DNA of 64,000 bases from Tissierellales bacterium (lineage in GTDB: Bacteria > Bacillota > Clostridia > Tissierellales > VENL01): the NCBI GenBank assembly GCA_028280805.1, contig JANQLB010000035.1, positions 1 through 64,000 of the forward strand, in the 5' to 3' direction. Numbering within the stretch: the stretch's first letter is position 1; the number at the start of each line of letters is the position of its first letter. The notes beneath the pieces are model-generated. The model ran no database searches. It worked only from the letters and a program-made list of their open reading frames with translations, and was not told the origin of the DNA. Positions 1-9,825 of the stretch are shown here, piece after piece. The translations under genes were made by a program, and so were the position numbers.

Positions 1-99
1 TTAATCACTCCGATAGCAATGGAAGAAGGATTAAGATTTGCTATTCGTGAAGGTGGAAGAACTGTTGCATCTGGTGTTGTTACTAAAGTTGTTGAGTAA
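1..99 (+). CDS. tuf: Elongation factor Tu, C-terminal end (partial)
   Basis: Only the last 32 codons are in the window, so the start lies upstream. They read as the end of domain 3 of EF-Tu, with the typical [15 protein letters not shown] motif and a terminal TKVVE. EF-Tu delivers aminoacyl-tRNA to the ribosome as a GTP complex. Its place just upstream of the S10 operon is the normal str-S10 order in Firmicutes. A hairpin follows 40 bases after the stop. Confidence 0.95.
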   Translation, partial: LITPIAMEEGLRFAIREGGRTVASGVVTKVVE

Positions 100-139
100 T
101 TCTATCGCTTACTTTTAGAATTAACAATATACACAATAT

Positions 140-164
140 AAAAGAAGGGGGAAACCCTTCTTTT
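140..164 (+). terminator. Terminator after tuf
   Basis: A 10-bp perfect stem (AAAAGAAGGG / CCCTTCTTTT) with a 5-base loop; the descending arm ends in TTTT. It separates the str operon from the S10 operon, which has its own promoter about 170 bases further on. Confidence 0.8.
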
Positions 165-311
165 ATATTGAAAACTTAAAAACAATACAGGTAATTAATT
201 AAAAAAGCATAATATAAATTAAAATTAATATGCATAAATTAAGATTTTGAGCAAATTATAGACTTAACTTTAAAAGAGATTAAAATTTTTATAAAAAAAT
301 CATTTTAGGGC

Positions 312-340
312 TTGAGTTTCTAATAAATATATTATAAAAT
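312..340 (+). promoter_or_regulatory. Candidate SigA promoter of the S10 operon
   Basis: TTGAGT at 312-317 and TAAAAT at 335-340 are 17 bases apart. Transcription would start near 347 and give a leader of about 210 nt before rpsJ. The box sequences match the spacing and -10 of the rplM promoter in this window. The rest of 165-311 shows nothing I can assign. Confidence 0.5.
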
Positions 341-344
341 GTTA

Positions 345-556
345 TAGTGTGTATTATTGACATGCGATGAAGTAAAAGGTTGCTTTCTATTTAGAGAGGG
401 AATTTTTACGGAGAATGTCCGATAAAATTCGGGCGACTGGATTGTTCATACTTGGGTGGGAGCTTATTTAAAAAAAAACACAAAACACCCGGCAGAGTGT
501 ATGGGCTGTTCCATGTCGTATGTAAACTAAGCATGCGATAAAAGGAGGGAAATGTC
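345..556 (+). ncRNA. Candidate structured 5' leader of the S10 operon
   Basis: About 210 bases with no convincing reading frame. Possible pairings: CGGA/TCCG and CCGA/TCGG hairpins near 409-432, CAG/CTG pairing around 490-508, and GACATG (359-364) with CATGTC (512-517). The octamer CATGCGAT occurs at 361-368 and again at 532-539, just before the rpsJ ribosome binding site. Because GCATGC is self-complementary, the first copy could pair either with 512-517 or with the second copy, which would suit a regulatory switch. This is inference; I cannot assign it to a named RNA family. Confidence 0.4.
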
Positions 557-874
557 ATGGCAAAGAGTAACAAAGAAAAAATCAGAATCAGATTAAAGGC
601 TTATGATCACGAAATTCTTGATAGTTCAGCTCAAAAAATTGTAGAAACAGCAAAGAGAACAGGAGCAGAAGTTTCAGGTCCTATACCATTACCAACAGAA
701 AAGCAAATTATAACTATATTAAGAGCTGTTCACAAGTACAAAGATTCGAGAGAGCAGTTTGAGCAGAGAACTCATAAGAGACTTATAGACATCTTAAAGC
801 CTACATCTAAGACAGTTGATTCTCTAATGAGACTTAACTTGCCAGCAGGAGTGGATATTGAGATTAAACTATAA
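557..874 (+). CDS. rpsJ: Ribosomal protein S10 (NusE)
   Basis: A 105-residue small-subunit protein opening with the [14 protein letters not shown] signature. It sits in the 30S head and, with NusB, also takes part in transcription antitermination. The ATG lies 8 bases after GGAGG. It is the first gene of the S10 operon and is preceded by a long leader that may control the whole cluster. The next gene is 91 bases away, with no terminator between. Confidence 0.98.
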   Translation: MAKSNKEKIRIRLKAYDHEILDSSAQKIVETAKRTGAEVSGPIPLPTEKQIITILRAVHKYKDSREQFEQRTHKRLIDILKPTSKTVDSLMRLNLPAGVDIEIKL

Positions 875-965
875 TTGTAATTAATTAAGTAGAGAAATAA
901 ATACACTCTGCTTAGTATGATTGCACTAACGTGTAATCCGCTGTAAGATAACAGGAGGTGTAAAA

Positions 966-1592
966 ATGAAAGCTATATTAGGTAAGAAAATTGGTATGAC
1001 TCAAGTTTTTAATGAGGATGGAACTGTTGTGCCGGTTACAGTGGTAGAAGCAGGTCCATTATCAGTTGTTCAAAAAAAGACAGAAGAAAATGATGGCTAC
1101 AATGCTATTCAAATTGGATTTAAGGCTCATAAAGAGAATAGGGTTAACAAACCCAAAAAAGGTCACTTTGACAAAGCTGGTGTTGAATATAAAAAATATC
1201 TAAGAGAATTTAGAACTGAAAATCTAGACCAGTATGAAATAGGTCAGGAAATAAAGGCTGATATTTTCAAGTCGGGAGATAAAGTAGATGTAAGTGGTGT
1301 TTCAAAAGGTAAAGGATTCCAAGGTACTATCAAAAGACATAACCAACACAGAGGACCTATGAGTCACGGTTCACATTACCATAGATCACCGGGTTCAATG
1401 GGTGCAGCATCAGACCCATCAAAAGTATTTAAAGGAAAGAAGCTACCGGGACATATGGGACACGAAAAGGTTACTGTATCTAATCTTGAGGTAGTAAGAG
1501 TAGATGCAGAAAAGAATTTGCTGCTTATAAAAGGAGCAGTTCCGGGACCTAGGGGTGGACTACTAACTATTAAGGAAAGCACTAGAGTCTAA
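966..1592 (+). CDS. rplC: Ribosomal protein L3
   Basis: A 208-residue large-subunit protein that binds 23S rRNA early in 50S assembly. It starts [14 protein letters not shown], as L3 does. The basic Gly/His/Arg-rich loop at about residues 115-155, containing GFQG and SPGSMG, is the extension that reaches toward the peptidyl transferase centre. The ATG follows AGGAGG by 8 bases. It is cotranscribed with rplD, 28 bases downstream. Confidence 0.98.
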   Translation: MKAILGKKIGMTQVFNEDGTVVPVTVVEAGPLSVVQKKTEENDGYNAIQIGFKAHKENRVNKPKKGHFDKAGVEYKKYLREFRTENLDQYEIGQEIKADIFKSGDKVDVSGVSKGKGFQGTIKRHNQHRGPMSHGSHYHRSPGSMGAASDPSKVFKGKKLPGHMGHEKVTVSNLEVVRVDAEKNLLLIKGAVPGPRGGLLTIKESTRV

Positions 1593-1620
1593 ATCAGTTT
1601 AGAAGAAAGGAGGAATTAAA

Positions 1621-2244
1621 ATGCCAAAGGTCGCTTTATATAACGTAACAGGCCAGAAAATTGGTGATATAGAGTTAAACGAGAACGTTTTCGGTGTAGA
1701 GGTTAATGAGCATGTGTTGTATGAAGTTGTTAAGAATCAATTAGCTAATAAAAGACAAGGCACTCAGTCAACCAAAACTAGATCAGAAGTAAGAGGTGGA
1801 GGAAGAAAGCCTTGGAGACAAAAAGGAACAGGTAGAGCTCGTCATGGTAGTATTAGATCTCCGTTATGGACTGGTGGTGGAGTTATATTTGCACCAAAAC
1901 CAAGAGATTACAGATATAAATTACCTAAGAAAATTAGAAGGTTAGGCATGAAATCAGCTTTAAGCTCAAAGGTTCTAGATAATAATATTATTGTGTTAGA
2001 TGAGCTAAAGTTAGAACAACCAAAAACTAAGGATATGATTAATATTCTTAATAATATTAAGTCAAATAAAAAGGCACTAATAGTTATGGATGAAAAAGAT
2101 GAAAATGTTGTTAAATCGGCAAGAAATATTCAAGGAATTGAAACTACATTAGTAAATACTTTAAATGTTTATGATATTTTAAAATACGATTCATTTATCA
2201 TAACAAAAGAAGCATTAAGTAAAGTGGAGGAGGTGTATTCATAA
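1621..2244 (+). CDS. rplD: Ribosomal protein L4
   Basis: A 207-residue large-subunit protein lining the peptide exit tunnel. The extended loop (residues about 45-95, with [19 protein letters not shown]) is the tunnel tip where macrolide-resistance changes usually fall; it looks intact. The stop codon shares one base with the rplW start, which suggests translational coupling. In gamma-proteobacteria L4 represses its operon; nothing here shows that it does so in this organism. Confidence 0.98.
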   Translation: MPKVALYNVTGQKIGDIELNENVFGVEVNEHVLYEVVKNQLANKRQGTQSTKTRSEVRGGGRKPWRQKGTGRARHGSIRSPLWTGGGVIFAPKPRDYRYKLPKKIRRLGMKSALSSKVLDNNIIVLDELKLEQPKTKDMINILNNIKSNKKALIVMDEKDENVVKSARNIQGIETTLVNTLNVYDILKYDSFIITKEALSKVEEVYS

Positions 2245-2537
2245 TGCGTAATCCACACGATATTATTTTAAAACCAATCGTTACTGAGCGAAGTATGGAT
2301 GTTATGAGTGAAGGTAAATACACCTTCGTAGTTGATAAAAAAGCAAATAAGACTGAAATTAAAAACGCCTTAGAGAAAATCTTTGATGTAAAAGTTCAGA
2401 AGGTAAATACTATGAACATGAGAGGTAAGTTTAAGCGTCAGGGCAGGTTTATTGGAAAAAGAGCTGACTGGAAAAAAGCAATAGTACAATTGACCCCAGA
2501 CAGTAAACAAATTGAGTTCTTTGAAGGAATGCAGTAA
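2244..2537 (+). CDS. rplW: Ribosomal protein L23
   Basis: A 97-residue protein at the tunnel exit, where it docks trigger factor and SRP. It begins with the family pattern around [12 protein letters not shown] and has the conserved [15 protein letters not shown] segment. The ATG overlaps the rplD stop by one base. GGAGG lies inside the end of rplD. Confidence 0.97.
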   Translation: MRNPHDIILKPIVTERSMDVMSEGKYTFVVDKKANKTEIKNALEKIFDVKVQKVNTMNMRGKFKRQGRFIGKRADWKKAIVQLTPDSKQIEFFEGMQ

Positions 2538-2575
2538 TAGGAGCATAAAGATAGTTCAAGAAGGAGGGAAATAAA

Positions 2576-3406
2576 ATGGGTATTAAAAAATTCAGACCAA
2601 TAACACCAGCACGTAGACAAATGACTGTATCTACTTTTGAAGAAATAACAAAAAAAGAACCTGAGAAGTCATTATTAGTAGCTCTTAAGAATAAAGCTGG
2701 TAGAAATGCCCACGGTAAGATAACAGTACGCCATAGAGGCGGAGGGAATAAAAGAAAATATAGAATTATAGACTTTAAAAGAAATAAAGATGGAATACCT
2801 GGAAAAGTAGCAGCTATTGAATACGATCCAAATAGATCTGCTAATATAGCTTTAATAAACTATGCAGATGGTGAGAAAAGATATATTCTTGCTCCAAACA
2901 AATTAGGTGTTGGAGATGTCATAGAATCAGGACCTCAGTCAGATATTAAGGTTGGAAATGCTTTACCAATCAAAAATATTCCGGTAGGTACAATGATTCA
3001 TAATATAGAACTTAAGCCTGGGAAAGGCGGACAGTTAGTAAGGTCTGCCGGTAACTCCGCACAGATTAAAGCTAAAGAAGGTAAATATTCACTGGTTAGA
3101 CTACCATCAGGAGAAGAAAGATTAATATCTATTAATTGCAGAGCTACTATAGGTCAAGTTGGAAACCTAGATCATGAGAACATTACTATTGGTAAGGCAG
3201 GAAGAAAAAGACACATGGGAATCAGACCTACTGTAAGAGGTAGTGTTATGAATCCTAATGACCATCCACACGGTGGTGGTGAAGGTAGATCTCCAATAGG
3301 AAGACCTAGTCCAATGTCACCTTGGGGCAAAAAGACTCTTGGTACTAAAACTAGAAAGAAAAATAAAAAGTCTGATAAATTTATTGTTAGAAGAAGAAAG
3401 AAATAG
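2576..3406 (+). CDS. rplB: Ribosomal protein L2
   Basis: A 276-residue protein of the 50S core, needed for subunit joining and peptidyl transferase structure. The conserved [15 protein letters not shown] motif (about residues 229-243) carries the histidine close to the catalytic centre. The C-terminus is the usual basic tail. GGAGG lies 9 bases before the ATG. Confidence 0.98.
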   Translation: MGIKKFRPITPARRQMTVSTFEEITKKEPEKSLLVALKNKAGRNAHGKITVRHRGGGNKRKYRIIDFKRNKDGIPGKVAAIEYDPNRSANIALINYADGEKRYILAPNKLGVGDVIESGPQSDIKVGNALPIKNIPVGTMIHNIELKPGKGGQLVRSAGNSAQIKAKEGKYSLVRLPSGEERLISINCRATIGQVGNLDHENITIGKAGRKRHMGIRPTVRGSVMNPNDHPHGGGEGRSPIGRPSPMSPWGKKTLGTKTRKKNKKSDKFIVRRRKK

Positions 3407-3470
3407 TTATCAGGATAATAACGCAGTTTTTATAATGACTGCTTAGTATTTACCTGAAAGGAGGATTATA

Positions 3471-3755
3471 ATGGGAAGATCCCTTAAGAAAGGACCATTT
3501 TGTGACGACCATTTATTAAAGAAAGTTGAAGAGCTAAATAAAAAGAATGAGAAAAAAGTTATCAAGACATGGTCACGCCGTTCAACTATATTTCCACAGA
3601 TGATTGGTCACACAATAGCAGTTTATGATGGAAGAAAGCATGTACCGGTTTATGTAACAGAGGATATGGTTGGTCATAAGTTAGGCGAATTTGCTCCTAC
3701 AAGAACTTTTAAAGGGCATGGAGATCACACCGAAAGATCAACTGCATTAAAATAG
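3471..3755 (+). CDS. rpsS: Ribosomal protein S19
   Basis: A 94-residue protein of the 30S head that contacts S13 and the A-site region. It opens with GRSLKKGPF, the family signature, and contains [16 protein letters not shown] near the C-terminus. GGAGG precedes the ATG. The gene sits 64 bases after rplB. Confidence 0.98.
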   Translation: MGRSLKKGPFCDDHLLKKVEELNKKNEKKVIKTWSRRSTIFPQMIGHTIAVYDGRKHVPVYVTEDMVGHKLGEFAPTRTFKGHGDHTERSTALK

Positions 3756-3775
3756 TGTAAAGGAGGGAACATGCA

Positions 3776-4111
3776 GTGGAAGCTAGAGCTATTTTAAAAT
3801 TTGTGCGTATTTCACCCAGAAAAGCTAAGCTTGTTGTCGACCTTGTAAGAGGTAAAGATGCAAATGAAGCTTTAGCAATATTAAAATATACACCTAAAAA
3901 AGGTGCTAAAATAGTTGAAAAAGTAATTAAATCAGCAGTTGCAAATGCTGAAAATAACTTTGACTTAGATAAAGATAATCTATATATTTCAGAAATCTAT
4001 GCTAATGAAGGACCTAAATTGAAAAGATGGAGACCTAGAGCACAAGGAAGAGCGTTTCCTATAATGAAAAGAACAAGTCATATAGGCGTTGTTGTAAAAG
4101 AAAGAGAGTAA
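3776..4111 (+). CDS. rplV: Ribosomal protein L22
   Basis: A 111-residue large-subunit protein with a beta-hairpin that lines the exit tunnel (the [12 protein letters not shown] segment). The start is GTG: the nearby ATG at 3771 is out of frame. An out-of-frame ATG this close to the Shine-Dalgarno (GGAGGG at 3763-3768) is unusual and could compete for initiation. Translation gives [19 protein letters not shown], typical of L22. Confidence 0.97.
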   Translation: MEARAILKFVRISPRKAKLVVDLVRGKDANEALAILKYTPKKGAKIVEKVIKSAVANAENNFDLDKDNLYISEIYANEGPKLKRWRPRAQGRAFPIMKRTSHIGVVVKERE

Positions 4112-4127
4112 AAAAGGAGGTATATGA

Positions 4128-4796
4128 ATGGGTCAGAAGGTTAATCCTCATGGTCTAAGAGTTGGAATAATAAAAGACTGGGATTCTAAGTGGTATGCTG
4201 ACAAGAAAAATTTTGCAGATTATTTAATTGAAGATAATCAAATTAGAGAATATGTAAAGAAAAAAATGTTTACTGCTGGAATAGACAAAATAGAAATTGA
4301 AAGATCAGCAAACAGGGTAAAATTAAATGTATACACTGCTAAACCGGGTATGGTTATTGGTAAAGGCGGTCAAGGCGTTGATGAATTAAGAATAAAGCTT
4401 GAAAAAATGACAGGCAAAACTATTATTGTTAACGTTGAAGAAATTAAAATTCCTGAACTTAGTGCTCAATTGGTAGCTGAGAATATTGCCGGTCAGCTTG
4501 AGAGAAGAATTTCTTTTAGAAGAGCTATGAAGCAATCGATACAAAGAACTATGAGATCAGGTGCAAAGGGTATAAAAACTGCTGTTTCAGGAAGACTTGG
4601 TGGAGCGGATATGGCAAGAACTGAAGGATACAGTGAAGGCAATATACCTCTTCATACATTAAGAGCTAATATAGATTATGGTTTTAGTGAAGCAAACACG
4701 ACTTATGGTAAGTTAGGAATAAAGGTTTGGATTTATAAAGGAGAAGTTCTTCCTACTAAAAAGGTAGAACAAACTGAAAACGATCAAGCTAAATAA
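4128..4796 (+). CDS. rpsC: Ribosomal protein S3
   Basis: A 222-residue protein at the mRNA entry site of the 30S subunit. It begins [17 protein letters not shown] and carries a KH-type RNA-binding motif, [15 protein letters not shown], at about residues 74-88. It ends in a short Lys/Glu-rich tail. GGAGG precedes the ATG by 8 bases. Confidence 0.98.
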   Translation: MGQKVNPHGLRVGIIKDWDSKWYADKKNFADYLIEDNQIREYVKKKMFTAGIDKIEIERSANRVKLNVYTAKPGMVIGKGGQGVDELRIKLEKMTGKTIIVNVEEIKIPELSAQLVAENIAGQLERRISFRRAMKQSIQRTMRSGAKGIKTAVSGRLGGADMARTEGYSEGNIPLHTLRANIDYGFSEANTTYGKLGIKVWIYKGEVLPTKKVEQTENDQAK

Positions 4797-4822
4797 AGTA
4801 GTGTAGGAAGGAGGAAATAAAT

Positions 4823-5266
4823 ATGTTAATGCCTAAAAGAGTAAAACATCGTAAGGTTCAAAGAGGAAGAATGAAAGGGAAAGCAAGTAGAGGAAATGAA
4901 ATAGCATACGGTGAATTTGCTTTACAAGCATTAGAACCCGCTTGGATAACATCCAATCAAATAGAAGCAGCAAGACGTGCTATGACAAGACACGTTAAAA
5001 GGGGCGGTAAAATTTGGATAAAAGTATTCCCCGATAAACCAGTTACAAAACAGCCAGCGGAAACACGTATGGGTAAAGGTAAAGGTTCTCCGGAATACTG
5101 GGTATCAGTTGTAAAACCAGGTAGAATTTTATTTGAAATGGCAGGTGTACAAGAAGATATTGCTAAAGAAGCGATGAGATTAGCTGCACATAAACTGCCA
5201 ATTAGATGTAGATTTGTCACTCGCCAAAACGTAATAGAAGAGGGTGGTGAAGCTAATGAAAACTAG
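4823..5266 (+). CDS. rplP: Ribosomal protein L16
   Basis: A 147-residue protein at the A-site of the 50S subunit. There are two in-frame ATGs; the first ([11 protein letters not shown]) fits the AAGGAGG at 4808-4814 and the MLxPKR start seen in other Firmicutes. The conserved [20 protein letters not shown] block and the TRMGKGKG motif are present. Its 3' end overlaps the start of rpmC. Confidence 0.97.
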   Translation: MLMPKRVKHRKVQRGRMKGKASRGNEIAYGEFALQALEPAWITSNQIEAARRAMTRHVKRGGKIWIKVFPDKPVTKQPAETRMGKGKGSPEYWVSVVKPGRILFEMAGVQEDIAKEAMRLAAHKLPIRCRFVTRQNVIEEGGEANEN

Positions 5267-5459
5267 TGAATTAAGAGATTTGACAAAACAAGAATTAAAT
5301 GATAAATTAGCTGAGTTAAAGTCAGAACTATTTAACTTAAGGTTTCAGTTGGCTACTGGTCAGCTTGATAATCCTATGAGAATAAAATCTGTCCGAAAGG
5401 ACATAGCTAGAGTTAAAACTATAACTAGAGAGAGAGAATTAAAAGAGATGCAAGCTTAA
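5256..5459 (+). CDS. rpmC: Ribosomal protein L29
   Basis: A 67-residue helical-hairpin protein next to L23 at the tunnel exit. I choose the ATG at 5256 ([14 protein letters not shown]) over an upstream in-frame GTG at 5244, because the AGGGTGGTG stretch then serves as ribosome binding site and the N-terminus matches the family. It overlaps the end of rplP by 11 bases, consistent with translational coupling. Confidence 0.95.
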   Translation: MKTSELRDLTKQELNDKLAELKSELFNLRFQLATGQLDNPMRIKSVRKDIARVKTITRERELKEMQA

Positions 5460-5486
5460 TAGTTCTAGAAAGGAGGACTAGACTAT

Positions 5487-5741
5487 ATGGAAAGAGGCAA
5501 CAGAAAAGTAAGAATAGGCAGGGTGGTTAGTAACAAAATGGATAAGACCATTGTAGTTGCTGTTGAAACTTTCGTTTCACATCCTTTATATAAAAAGCAA
5601 GTAAAAAGAACGACAAAGTTTAAGGTCCATGATGAAAATAACCAAAGCAATATAGGTGATAAGGTTAAAATCATGGAAACTAGGCCTTTAAGTAAGCATA
5701 AAAGATGGAGATTAGTTGAAACTGTTGAAAAAGCTAAATAA
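5487..5741 (+). CDS. rpsQ: Ribosomal protein S17
   Basis: An 84-residue OB-fold protein binding 16S rRNA. It shows the expected [18 protein letters not shown]-terminal strand pair and the [16 protein letters not shown]-terminal motif. GGAGG lies 9 bases ahead of the ATG. Confidence 0.97.
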   Translation: MERGNRKVRIGRVVSNKMDKTIVVAVETFVSHPLYKKQVKRTTKFKVHDENNQSNIGDKVKIMETRPLSKHKRWRLVETVEKAK

Positions 5742-5771
5742 TCCATAAAGTTTGCGAAGGGAGGGTGTAAA

Positions 5772-6140
5772 ATGGTTCAAGTTGAATCACGTTTAAAAGT
5801 AGCAGATAATTCAGGAGCTAAAGAATTGCTTGTAATAAGAGTTCTTGGTGGAACTAGAAGAAGATATGCACGTGTTGGAGATATAGTAGTATGTGCTGTT
5901 AAAAATGCAACGCCCGGGGGTGTTGTGAAAAAAGGTGAAGTTGTTAAGGCTGTAGTTGTAAGAACGAGTAAAGAAATTAGAAGAAATGATGGCAGCTATA
6001 TCAAATTTGATGAAAATGCTGCTGTAGTAATAAAAGAAGATAAGCAACCTATAGGAACTCGTATATTTGGTCCTGTAACTAGAGAGCTAAGAGATGGAAA
6101 CTTCATGAAAATAATTTCACTAGCACCTGAAGTATTATAA
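5772..6140 (+). CDS. rplN: Ribosomal protein L14
   Basis: A 122-residue protein of the 50S subunit interface that forms part of an intersubunit bridge. The family block [16 protein letters not shown] is at residues about 12-27, and the end reads PEVL. A Shine-Dalgarno GGGAGG precedes the ATG. Confidence 0.98.
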   Translation: MVQVESRLKVADNSGAKELLVIRVLGGTRRRYARVGDIVVCAVKNATPGGVVKKGEVVKAVVVRTSKEIRRNDGSYIKFDENAAVVIKEDKQPIGTRIFGPVTRELRDGNFMKIISLAPEVL

Positions 6141-6154
6141 AGGGAGGTGTAAAA

Positions 6155-6466
6155 ATGAGAATAAAAAAAGGTGATACCGTAGTAGTAGTTACTGGTAAGG
6201 ACAAAGGAAAAAAAGGAAAAATCCTTACAGCTATTCCTAAGCAAAATAGAGTCATTGTAGAAGGTGTAAATATGTTAACTAAACACAAAAAACCTGCTGG
6301 TCAAATGCAGCCCGGAGGAATAATACACCAAGAAGGTCCTATTGATGTATCAAATGTAATGTTATATTGTAATAAGGATAAAGCTGGTGTTAAGGTTGGA
6401 TATAAAGTATTAAACGATGGAGATAAAGTAAGAATATGCAAAAAATGTGGTGAGGTTCTAGACTAG
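6155..6466 (+). CDS. rplX: Ribosomal protein L24
   Basis: A 103-residue assembly-initiating protein of the 50S subunit. It starts with the KOW motif (VVVVTGKDKGKKGKI). Near the C-terminus it has two cysteines in CKKCGE, a partial zinc-ribbon remnant seen in some Firmicutes. It is 14 bases after rplN. Confidence 0.97.
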   Translation: MRIKKGDTVVVVTGKDKGKKGKILTAIPKQNRVIVEGVNMLTKHKKPAGQMQPGGIIHQEGPIDVSNVMLYCNKDKAGVKVGYKVLNDGDKVRICKKCGEVLD

Positions 6467-6494
6467 AATCTTACTATAGAAAGGAGGTACAGCT

Positions 6495-7037
6495 ATGATT
6501 TCGCGATTAAAAGATAAATATAGACAAGAAGTTGTTCCAGCTCTTATGGAAAAATTCAAATATGACAATATTATGGAAGTACCTAAGCTTGAAAAAATCA
6601 TATTAAACATGGGCATTGGAGAAGCAAGGGAAAATCCTAAGACTCTAGAGTCTGCAGTTTCGGAATTAGCATTAATTTCTGGGCAAAAGCCAGTGGTGAC
6701 TAAGGCAAAAAAATCAGTTTCTAACTTTAAAATAAGAGAAGGAATGTCAGTTGGCTGCAAGGTTACACTAAGAGGAAAACAGATGTATCATTTCTTAGAT
6801 AAGTTTATAAGTGTTTCTTTACCAAGGGTGAGGGACTTTAGAGGAGTTTCAGATAAATCTTTTGATGGTAGAGGCAACTATGCGTACGGAGTTAAAGAAC
6901 AGCTAATTTTCCCCGAGATAGAGTATGATAAAGTTGATAAAGTAAGAGGACTAGACATTATAATAGTAACTACAGCACAAACTGATGAAGAGGCAAAAGA
7001 ATTTTTACAGTTAATGGGAATGCCGTTTAAAAAGTAA
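6495..7037 (+). CDS. rplE: Ribosomal protein L5
   Basis: A 180-residue protein that binds 5S rRNA and contacts P-site tRNA. Recognisable segments are [24 protein letters not shown] and the [11 protein letters not shown] block. GGAGG lies 8 bases before the ATG. Confidence 0.98.
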   Translation: MISRLKDKYRQEVVPALMEKFKYDNIMEVPKLEKIILNMGIGEARENPKTLESAVSELALISGQKPVVTKAKKSVSNFKIREGMSVGCKVTLRGKQMYHFLDKFISVSLPRVRDFRGVSDKSFDGRGNYAYGVKEQLIFPEIEYDKVDKVRGLDIIIVTTAQTDEEAKEFLQLMGMPFKK

Positions 7038-7057
7038 TCGAAGGAGGGAAAACTGTA

Positions 7058-7243
7058 GTGGCTAAAAAATCACTAAAAATTAAACAATCAAGAAAGCAGA
7101 AGTTTAGTACAAGAGAGTATAATAGATGCAAAATATGCGGTAGACCTCATGCTTATTTAAGAAAGTTTGGTGTTTGTCGTATATGCTTTAGAGAACTTGC
7201 TTATAAGGGTGAGATTCCAGGAGTAAAAAAAGCGAGTTGGTAA
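7058..7243 (+). CDS. rpsN: Ribosomal protein S14, zinc-binding (type Z)
   Basis: A 61-residue short form of S14 with a zinc ribbon: cysteines at 24, 27, 40 and 43 (CKIC and CRIC). This is the C+ form; many Firmicutes also carry a zinc-free paralogue made under zinc limitation, which is not in this window. The start is GTG after GGAGGG. Confidence 0.97.
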   Translation: MAKKSLKIKQSRKQKFSTREYNRCKICGRPHAYLRKFGVCRICFRELAYKGEIPGVKKASW

Positions 7244-7277
7244 AGAGTATTATGAAATTGAAAGGAGGCTAACTCTT

Positions 7278-7676
7278 ATGGTTATGACAGATCCAGTTGC
7301 TGATATGTTAACAAGAATAAGAAATAGCAATAATGCTAAACATGACACTGTTGATATTCCAGCTTCAAATGTTAAGAAAGCCATTACTGAAATCTTATTA
7401 CAAGAAGGTTTTATTAAAGGTTATGATGTTATAGATGACGGAAAACAAGGTATAATCAGAGTACAAATCAAATATGCAAACAACAACGAAAAGGTAATTA
7501 CTGGACTTAAGAGAATTTCTAAGCCAGGTTTAAGAGTTTATGCTAAAAAGGATGAGATCCCAAGAGTTCTTGGTGGACTTGGAATAGCAGTTATATCAAC
7601 CTCGAAGGGTATAGTTACTGATAAAATAGCAAGAAAAGAAGGAGTAGGCGGAGAAGTTCTTTGCTATGTATGGTAA
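7278..7676 (+). CDS. rpsH: Ribosomal protein S8
   Basis: A 132-residue central-domain 30S protein. It starts [14 protein letters not shown] and ends GGEVLCYVW, both highly conserved. The GISVIST-like motif reads [16 protein letters not shown] lies 11 bases before the ATG. Confidence 0.98.
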   Translation: MVMTDPVADMLTRIRNSNNAKHDTVDIPASNVKKAITEILLQEGFIKGYDVIDDGKQGIIRVQIKYANNNEKVITGLKRISKPGLRVYAKKDEIPRVLGGLGIAVISTSKGIVTDKIARKEGVGGEVLCYVW

Positions 7677-7712
7677 TTTCTATTTAGCAAATAAGGAACA
7701 GGAGGTGCAACC

Positions 7713-8252
7713 ATGTCAAGAATAGGTGTTATGCCAATATCTATACCAAATGGGGTAGATGTAAAATTAGATAATAATAACTATATGGTAGTTAAAGGAC
7801 CTAAAGGTTCTTTAGAAGACCAGCTTAACAGAGATATGACTATTGAGATGAATGATGGTGAAATAACTGTTATACGTCCAACAAATAATAAAAAGCACAA
7901 ATCATTACACGGATTAACTCGTACTCTTATAGCTAACATGATAGAAGGAGTTACAAATGGCTATTCAAAGAGCTTAGAAATAGTTGGTGTAGGTTATCGT
8001 GCTCAAAAACAAGGTAAGAAGCTTGTTCTTAACTTAGGGTACTCACATCCAGTAGAGATGGAAGACCCGGAAGGAATAGAAGTAGAAGTTCCTTCTAATA
8101 CTAAAATAATTGTTAAGGGTATTAATAAGCAAGAAGTCGGAAATTATGCGGCTGTTATTAGAGATAAGAGAAAACCTGAGCCATATAAGGGCAAGGGTAT
8201 TAGATATGAAGGCGAAAGAGTAAGACGTAAAGAAGGTAAGACTGCTAAGTAG
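7713..8252 (+). CDS. rplF: Ribosomal protein L6
   Basis: A 179-residue 50S protein near the GTPase-associated centre, made of two repeated domains. The C-terminal signature [14 protein letters not shown] is present. AGGAGG is 8 bases ahead of the ATG. Confidence 0.98.
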   Translation: MSRIGVMPISIPNGVDVKLDNNNYMVVKGPKGSLEDQLNRDMTIEMNDGEITVIRPTNNKKHKSLHGLTRTLIANMIEGVTNGYSKSLEIVGVGYRAQKQGKKLVLNLGYSHPVEMEDPEGIEVEVPSNTKIIVKGINKQEVGNYAAVIRDKRKPEPYKGKGIRYEGERVRRKEGKTAK

Positions 8253-8269
8253 GAAAGGAGTGAAAAAGG

Positions 8270-8635
8270 GTGCTTAAAAAAATAGCTAAAAACACCAAAA
8301 GAAAAAAGAGACATTTAAGACTTAGAAGCAAAGTACAAGGAACTCCTAAGAGACCAAGACTAAATGTTTTTAGAAGCTCCAAGCACATTTACGTTCAAGT
8401 AATTGACGATATTTCAGGATCTACTTTAGCAGCTGCTTCAACACTTGATAGTGAATTAAACAATCTAGAATCAGCAGGGAATAAAGAAGCAGCAAAAGAA
8501 GTAGGTAAGCTTGTAGCAAAGAGAGCAATAGACAAAGGTATTGAAGAAGTAGTTTTTGATAGAGGCGGATATATATATCATGGAAGAGTTAAAGAGTTGG
8601 CTGAAGGTGCTAGAGAAGGCGGACTTAAATTTTAG
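8270..8635 (+). CDS. rplR: Ribosomal protein L18
   Basis: A 121-residue 5S rRNA-binding protein with the [14 protein letters not shown] and [16 protein letters not shown] motifs. The start is GTG, preceded by GAAAGGAGTG. The next gene begins 16 bases after the stop. Confidence 0.97.
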   Translation: MLKKIAKNTKRKKRHLRLRSKVQGTPKRPRLNVFRSSKHIYVQVIDDISGSTLAAASTLDSELNNLESAGNKEAAKEVGKLVAKRAIDKGIEEVVFDRGGYIYHGRVKELAEGAREGGLKF

Positions 8636-8651
8636 CGAAGGAGGGGAATTA

Positions 8652-9158
8652 ATGCAACGTGGACATATAGATGCAAGTGAATTAGATATAAAGGAAAGAG
8701 TTATTTCCATTAACCGTGTAACTAAGGTTGTTAAAGGTGGTAGAAATTTTAGATTTAGTGCTTTAGTTGTAGTAGGAGATGAAAATGGTCATGTAGGTGT
8801 AGGCATGGCTAAGGCATTAGAAGTTCCTGAAGCTATAAGAAAGGCAATTGAAGATGCAAAGAAATATCTAATCAAAGTGCCGATAATTGGAACGACTATT
8901 CCTCATGAAACAATTGGAGAATTTGGAGCTGGTAAGGTTTTACTTAAGCCGGCAGAAGAAGGTACTGGAGTTATAGCCGGAGGTCCTGTACGTGCGGTAA
9001 TTGAGTTAGCTGGGATTAGAGATTTAAGAGGAAAATCATTAGGTTCTAATAATCCTAGAAACATGGTTAATGCAACTATTACAGCATTAGAAGAATTAAA
9101 GACAGTAGAAGACGTAGCTAAGCTTAGAGGTAAATCTGTAGAAGAAATATTAGGTTAG
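8652..9158 (+). CDS. rpsE: Ribosomal protein S5
   Basis: A 168-residue 30S protein important for decoding accuracy. I start it at 8652 ([17 protein letters not shown]) because GGAGGGG lies just upstream; the frame stays open further upstream, but that part is inside rplR. The double-stranded RNA-binding fold segment [20 protein letters not shown] and the [12 protein letters not shown] motif are both intact. Confidence 0.97.
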   Translation: MQRGHIDASELDIKERVISINRVTKVVKGGRNFRFSALVVVGDENGHVGVGMAKALEVPEAIRKAIEDAKKYLIKVPIIGTTIPHETIGEFGAGKVLLKPAEEGTGVIAGGPVRAVIELAGIRDLRGKSLGSNNPRNMVNATITALEELKTVEDVAKLRGKSVEEILG

Positions 9159-9170
9159 GGGGTTATTACC

Positions 9171-9347
9171 TTGGCTAAGGTTAAAATTAAATTAACAAGA
9201 AGTAAAATAGGTAAGACTGAAAAGCAAAAAAGGACTGTAGAAGCTTTAGGCTTAAGAAAAATCGGTCAGATAATAGAAAAAGAAGATACTCCTCAAATTA
9301 GAGGTATGATACAAAAAATAAGCCATATGATTGAAATAGTTGAATAA
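9171..9347 (+). CDS. rpmD: Ribosomal protein L30
   Basis: A 58-residue protein starting at TTG after a GGGGG run at the end of rpsE. The sequence KIKLTRSKIGKTEKQKRTV followed by a LGLRKIG motif is the standard bacterial L30. It lies between rpsE and rplO, as in most bacteria. Confidence 0.96.
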   Translation: MAKVKIKLTRSKIGKTEKQKRTVEALGLRKIGQIIEKEDTPQIRGMIQKISHMIEIVE

Positions 9348-9374
9348 AGTTAATTAAACAGAGGAGGTGTGTAT

Positions 9375-9824
9375 ATGAAACTTCATGAAATAAGACCAAA
9401 TGAAGGTGGAAAAAGCAGAAGCCAGAATCGTAAAAGACGTGGTAGAGGTACTGCATCAGGGCAAGGCAAGACTGGTGGAAGAGGTCAAGATGGTCAGAGA
9501 TCACGTTCTGGTGGAGGAGTTAGACCTGGTTTTGAAGGTGGTCAATTACCTTTATATAGACGACTTCCAAAAAGAGGATTTACAAATAGATTTGCTACTA
9601 TTTACGAAATCGTAAATATAGAATCATTAAATAAATTTGAAGATGATACTAATGTAACTATAGAAGTATTAAAAGAAGCAGGATTAGTTAAAAACATCAG
9701 AGACGGTGTAAAGATTTTGGGAGATGGTCAATTAAATAAAAAACTTACCGTTCAGGCCAATAAATTCAGCAAGACAGCTGCTGAAAAGATTGAGGCTGCA
9801 GGGGGAAAGGTAGAGGTGATATAA
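9375..9824 (+). CDS. rplO: Ribosomal protein L15
   Basis: A 149-residue late-assembly 50S protein. The N-terminal half is a Gly/Arg-rich extension ([19 protein letters not shown]) and the C-terminal half the globular domain. I choose the ATG at 9375, not the upstream GTG at 9369, since GAGGAGG is then at a good distance. secY starts one base after the stop. Confidence 0.97.
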   Translation: MKLHEIRPNEGGKSRSQNRKRRGRGTASGQGKTGGRGQDGQRSRSGGGVRPGFEGGQLPLYRRLPKRGFTNRFATIYEIVNIESLNKFEDDTNVTIEVLKEAGLVKNIRDGVKILGDGQLNKKLTVQANKFSKTAAEKIEAAGGKVEVI

Positions 9825-9825
9825 C

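Noticed and set aside
1376-1582. Minus-strand frame within rplC and many similar antisense frames in ribosomal genes
   Set aside because: They are shadows of strongly conserved genes with no binding sites or family resemblance.
8556-8651. N-terminal extension of S5
   Set aside because: The open frame upstream of 8652 lies inside rplR and has no ribosome binding site, while 8652 has GGAGGGG and matches the family start.
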